This document shows positions 61,448 to 64,000 of a stretch of DNA of 64,000 bases, piece by piece (positions within the stretch are counted from its first letter, which is position 1; every line of letters begins with the position of its first letter). The DNA lies in NCBI RefSeq assembly GCF_014712675.1, contig NZ_JACXSI010000013.1, positions 1 to 64,000 on the forward strand. Reading direction: 5' to 3'. The notes beneath the pieces were generated by a model. It did no database searches. It saw nothing but the letters and a program-made list of their open reading frames with translations, and was not told the origin of the DNA. The DNA is from Peribacillus faecalis (GTDB taxonomy: Bacteria; Bacillota; Bacilli; Bacillales; DSM-1321). The position numbers were made by a program, and so were the translations under genes.

Positions 61448-62225
61448 TATTCGTCGCTTTTTATCAGCATACTTTCGAGCAAATGGAGCTGAATTAGTTG
61501 CTGACCACGAATCGTATATGACGGTCCAGCTGACAATTGACCTTGATAAGGAGCTCATGAACCGGCCATTTTATTGGCATTACCTTGAAAAAACAGGTGG
61601 GCAGCCGAATCCCGCTGTCATGACTTTTATTTTTGACCCGGCTAAAGCACCCGAAGATATAAAAGGCGAGCTTATCCATTTCGGCTCACCGAAGCTGCAC
61701 CAAATCTTCCAATCAACGAAAAGAATGGCCAACTATATTCGGCTTTATGAAAATCGGCAAAATGAAACTGACATGCAACAGCCTCTTCACCCATGGCTGG
61801 CAGCAAATTTTAAAGTATCATTTATTTGTGACCGTAAAAAAGATTATTTATTCTCATTAGGATTGCACTTGCTTTCCGGAAATATCGTCGAGAACTTTCA
61901 TGAAAAGACTACAAGTTTATCTCTGACACCAAAAATCCCGGACTTTTCTTTCACCCTCTCTCCAATCATCATGCCCAAAAGCGGCATTAGCCGATTAGAG
62001 CGCTATGTGCTATTGAAGCTTGAGGAGGAAGATCACCAATGGGCCGAAAGAGCATTGTCCAAATGGGAAAGTGACTTGAAGCTGTTGGAGCACTTCTACA
62101 GTGACGAGGAAAAAGGAGAAAGCTATGAGAATGAAAGAATCGCTTTGCAACAACAATATGAACCGAACATTAACATATCGATAATTAACGGAGGCATGTT
62201 TTATTTGAAAAGTCATGGATTGTAA
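61434..62225 (+). CDS. yqhG: YqhG family protein
   Basis: A 263-aa conserved Bacillus protein without a recognised domain. The first 160 residues include alternating strands and the conserved MTVQLTIDLDKELMNRPFYWHYLEKTGGQPNP; the last part is helical and acidic (LKLEEEDHQWAERALSKWE). The order yqhH-yqhG is conserved, overlapping by 14 bases, so a joint function with the helicase is likely. ATG 61434 follows AAGGAGCG. No membrane segment or signal peptide. Confidence 0.9.
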   Translation: MQQHDIRRFLSAYFRANGAELVADHESYMTVQLTIDLDKELMNRPFYWHYLEKTGGQPNPAVMTFIFDPAKAPEDIKGELIHFGSPKLHQIFQSTKRMANYIRLYENRQNETDMQQPLHPWLAANFKVSFICDRKKDYLFSLGLHLLSGNIVENFHEKTTSLSLTPKIPDFSFTLSPIIMPKSGISRLERYVLLKLEEEDHQWAERALSKWESDLKLLEHFYSDEEKGESYENERIALQQQYEPNINISIINGGMFYLKSHGL

Positions 62226-62226
62226 A

Positions 62227-62274
62227 AAAAAACGGAAGCCAAATGTGTACCGAACACATCCGCTTCCGTTTTTT
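62227..62274. terminator. Bidirectional terminator between yqhG and yqzE
   Basis: A 13-bp stem AAAAAACGGAAGC/GCTTCCGTTTTTT with an inner ATGTGT/ACACAT hairpin. A and T runs at both ends serve both converging genes; yqzE ends two bases after it. Confidence 0.92.
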
Positions 62275-62275
62275 G

Positions 62276-62458
62276 TTATCTTTTTCTCTTAAAAACCATC
62301 AATAGCGCAAACGGAATTAATCCGAACCATTTGCTTGTATAAACCGGCTTTACTTGTTTGTTTCTTGCTTGCTTCTTTTTCTTCCGTTTTTCCTTTGGCT
62401 GATCTACATATGTGACAAATTCCTGCGTTAAAAATTTAATATAATCATTTGTTTTCAT
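62276..62458 (-). CDS. yqzE: YqzE family small protein
   Basis: A 60-aa protein found at the end of the comG operon in Bacillus. N-terminal MKTNDYIKFLTQEFVTYVDQP, a very basic middle (KEKRKKKKQARNK), then a hydrophobic C-terminal segment (WFGLIPFALLMVFKRKR) that may insert in the membrane. ATG 62458 with GTGGTGATTAG upstream. It is 51 bp after comGG. Function unknown. Confidence 0.88.
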   Translation of the reverse strand: MKTNDYIKFLTQEFVTYVDQPKEKRKKKKQARNKQVKPVYTSKWFGLIPFALLMVFKRKR

Positions 62459-62509
62459 CTAATCACCACAATCAGTATTGCCAGCTATCACCCTTTTCAT
62501 TCATGCTCT

Positions 62510-62884
62510 TTATATTTCCGACCATTTCATTACTTTATTTTTTGAAAGATGATAAATAAAATGCGCTCTCCCCATTCCATCAAACTTATCCGAAGCATAA
62601 AGTGATACTTTCACTTGCTCTTCATCAATCAGCTCGATATTGTATACAACATTGCCCTTTTCATATATTAATATCCCCGCATTCTCGCTTTCCTCCTGTT
62701 GCAGTATTGTTACCGTATCTACTTTAGCTAAAAATAACAAGTGGTCGATTGTATATATGCTTTCTGATTTATCTGCAAAGCTTTTTTCCGTCACGAACAA
62801 ATTTATGCTGTTCACAATAACAACAAGAAGAAAAGATAATATGATGAGAGTTGAGAAAAAGATATATCCTTGCTCATTTCTCAT
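62510..62884 (-). CDS. comGG: Competence pseudopilin-like protein ComGG
   Basis: A minor pseudopilin of the transformation pilus. 124 aa with an N-terminal hydrophobic helix (GYIFFSTLIILSFLLVVIVNSINLF). A weak prepilin-type junction (RNEQGYIFFSTLI) lacks the usual Phe-Thr-Leu-Ile-Glu, as is typical of ComGG. The rest is a soluble domain of low conservation. ATG 62884 follows AGGTGG close by; the gene is 12 bp after comGF. Assignment relies mainly on position as the last comG gene. Confidence 0.85.
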   Translation of the reverse strand: MRNEQGYIFFSTLIILSFLLVVIVNSINLFVTEKSFADKSESIYTIDHLLFLAKVDTVTILQQEESENAGILIYEKGNVVYNIELIDEEQVKVSLYASDKFDGMGRAHFIYHLSKNKVMKWSEI

Positions 62885-62896
62885 AAGCCACCTGCT

Positions 62897-63322
62897 TCAC
62901 TCATAGTCACATAGCAAATTAGCAATATATTGTTTCCCGCTTAAATCTGCTACAGTTAATTTGATAAAATCCCCTTGTCTCTCTACCTTAAAACTTTTGA
63001 CATTATGTAACAAGATTACATGACCTGTGCCAAAAGCTTGCCGTCTTAAAATGTTGTTATATCGAGAAACTGTATATTGCGTCCCCTCTTTAATATAGTC
63101 CAGCTTATCCCCCTTTGCAGAAGCTGTATCAGCCATTCTGATTTCTTTTTTCAAACTATGCATAAACAGCTCCCATTCTAGAGGGTTCATTTCATCAGCG
63201 CCTGCCTTTAGAGGCTGTACAACTAGCATAGTCTGCAAGAACAAATGAGCGACAATCAGCATGATTGTTAATGAAAAGAGCATTTCAATCAGTGTGAATC
63301 CGCTCTCCCGCTTTAATAACAT
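62897..63322 (-). CDS. comGF: Competence pseudopilin ComGF
   Basis: A minor pseudopilin of the competence pilus. The prepilin signal is clear: KRESG-FTLIEM, cleaved after Gly by ComC, then a hydrophobic helix (LFSLTIMLIVAHLFLQTMLVV). The ComGF domain (LEWELFMHSLKKEIRMADTASAKG ... YTVSRYNNILRRQAFGTGHVILLHNV) follows. I chose ATG 63322 (MLLKRESGF), which gives a normal 7-residue leader; an ATG at 63358 would give a 19-residue leader. It overlaps comGE by 38 bases. ComGF is among the longest comG minor pseudopilins. Confidence 0.9.
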   Translation of the reverse strand: MLLKRESGFTLIEMLFSLTIMLIVAHLFLQTMLVVQPLKAGADEMNPLEWELFMHSLKKEIRMADTASAKGDKLDYIKEGTQYTVSRYNNILRRQAFGTGHVILLHNVKSFKVERQGDFIKLTVADLSGKQYIANLLCDYE

Positions 63323-63641
63323 CACAAAATTCCACTTGTTCCCTCTGACTGTTTTCATACGTTACACATCCTCTCATCAAGGCCGTATCTGTCCTCATCG
63401 GCTGAATGACCGTATAGAAGCGCCCATTGCTCCCAGGGTCCTCAATCTCTGTTTCAAAATATCCGGAATCATAATAAGACTGCAAATTCTCATATAGTAT
63501 TTGCTGTGCCTTTAAGGACTTGCGCACATCCATCCGGTCATGCTCAATTTTCCACCAGACCGGCAAGAGGAAGAAACTGATAAAAAGCATAGTACCTAAT
63601 CCCGCTAAAGCATCCATTAATGCGTAACCTTTATTGTTCAT
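63285..63641 (-). CDS. comGE: Competence pseudopilin ComGE
   Basis: A 118-aa minor pseudopilin. Its leader (MNNKG) is followed by YALMDALAGLGTMLFISFFLLPVW, where Met-Asp replaces the usual Ile-Glu at positions +4/+5. The ComGE pattern (LKAQQILYENLQSY ... C-V-YEN---EQVEFC with two cysteines) suggests a disulfide. It overlaps comGD by 11 bases and comGF by 38. The atypical cleavage site may reduce processing, or ComGE may be incorporated through its partners. Confidence 0.85.
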   Translation of the reverse strand: MNNKGYALMDALAGLGTMLFISFFLLPVWWKIEHDRMDVRKSLKAQQILYENLQSYYDSGYFETEIEDPGSNGRFYTVIQPMRTDTALMRGCVTYENSQREQVEFCDVIKAGERIHTD

Positions 63642-64000
63642 GATACGTGTGCCTTCCTTCTCCTAAATAAATCTTGAATGCATACGTATAATGTTCTGTC
63701 TTAAAAATCCAAGTACCGCTATCTGAAAATATGCCACTTGCATAAGCAGTGACAGAGGAATCCATCGTGCTGTTTCCTCGCATAAATGAAACTCCTTCGG
63801 GAAATTCTCTCGTAAAAACACGTTTTGTGTATTTAGAAATAAAATAAATATCACTGGATGTATTCAATGTTACCCGGTAAAAAGACTGATCTTGTATGGC
63901 AAGTGCTTGCGCATAATGCACATCATGCGAGAGTTGCTGAAGAAAGCTCTCAATTTCCCGCTTTTCTAAATATCTCGGTACAGCAACTATTGTCGTTGCC
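63631..64000 (-). CDS. comGD: Competence pseudopilin ComGD (5' part outside the window)
   Basis: The open reading frame runs from the stop at 63631 to the window edge without a start, so the N terminus and prepilin leader lie outside. The visible part (PRYLEKREIESFLQQLSHDVHYAQALAIQDQ, here PRYLEKREIESFLQQLSHD and HYAQALAIQDQ) is the end of the helix and the soluble domain typical of GspH/ComGD pseudopilins. An internal GTG at 63921 is not a start. comGA, comGB and comGC are expected further upstream on the minus strand. Confidence 0.88.
   Translation of the reverse strand, partial: ATTIVAVPRYLEKREIESFLQQLSHDVHYAQALAIQDQSFYRVTLNTSSDIYFISKYTKRVFTREFPEGVSFMRGNSTMDSSVTAYASGIFSDSGTWIFKTEHYTYAFKIYLGEGRHTYHEQ

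Noticed and set aside
1-64000. tRNA genes, rRNA genes, CRISPR arrays, prophage or complete IS elements
   Set aside because: I looked for cloverleaf 3' ends, direct repeats with spacers, and transposase or integrase motifs and found none.

Overview
The window is a chromosomal segment of a low-to-moderate G+C, endospore-forming Bacillaceae-type Firmicute. The evidence is an almost complete sporulation and competence backbone (spo0A, spoIVB, the eight-gene spoIIIA operon, splB, comGD-comGG), Firmicute-type signals (AGGAGG ribosome binding sites, many TTG/GTG starts, U-tailed terminators) and a gene order that follows, as I recall it, the Bacillus subtilis yqj-yqi-yqh region from gndA (yqjI) to comG. 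The species cannot be fixed from the sequence alone. I see no tRNA, rRNA, CRISPR array, phage or intact insertion sequence.

Layout. 0.1-3.3 kb: gndA and dinB (minus), separated by two copies of a structured repeat (called R1 here). 3.4-4.4 kb: two small genes without an assigned function. 4.7-16.3 kb: M20 peptidase yqjE, carboxyltransferase yqjD, methylmalonyl-CoA epimerase, a 31-codon Prli42-like miniprotein, an L,D-transpeptidase, yqjA, bacilliredoxin brxB, then meaB-mutB-mutA. 16.5-21.3 kb: bkdB-bkdAB-bkdAA-lpdV, without the ptb-bcd-buk-bkdR genes that accompany them in B. subtilis. 21.5-37.3 kb: yqzF, yqiK, spo0A, spoIVB, recN, ahrC, yqxC, dxs, ispA, xseB, xseA, folD, nusB, yqhY, accC, accB. 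37.5-38.7 kb: a decayed chemoreceptor gene. 38.9-44.2 kb: spoIIIAA-AH. 44.3-45.6 kb: a metallo-beta-lactamase-fold gene bracketed by two R1 copies. 45.8-51.7 kb: efp, papA, yqhR, yqhQ, yqhP, yqhO, splB. 51.9-54.6 kb: class II (B12-dependent) ribonucleotide reductase nrdJ behind two NrdR-like boxes. 54.9-59.5 kb: yqhL and the glycine cleavage operon gcvT-gcvPA-gcvPB behind a tandem glycine riboswitch. 59.7-64 kb: yqhH, yqhG, yqzE and the end of the comG operon, with comGD running off the edge.

How the genes work together. BkdAA/AB/B with LpdV oxidise branched-chain 2-oxo acids. Propionyl-CoA formed downstream can be carboxylated (YqjD plus a biotin carboxylase/carrier that is not beside it), epimerised (Mce), and converted to succinyl-CoA by the B12-dependent mutase MutAB under the GTPase chaperone MeaB. 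With NrdJ, B12 therefore supports both carbon catabolism and dNTP synthesis. A second group is developmental: Spo0A starts sporulation, SpoIVB signals to the mother cell, SpoIIIAA-AH builds the channel between mother cell and forespore, and SplB repairs UV damage at germination.

The observations most worth a second look are: the R1 repeat family (five copies plus a remnant inside spoIIIA); the R1-flanked metallo-hydrolase with a FadR-like palindrome in its promoter; a 28-bp perfect palindrome in the mutA leader; an apparent ATT start codon of spoIIIAD; a LexA box in the dinB promoter; NrdR boxes at nrdJ; and the reduced bkd operon.
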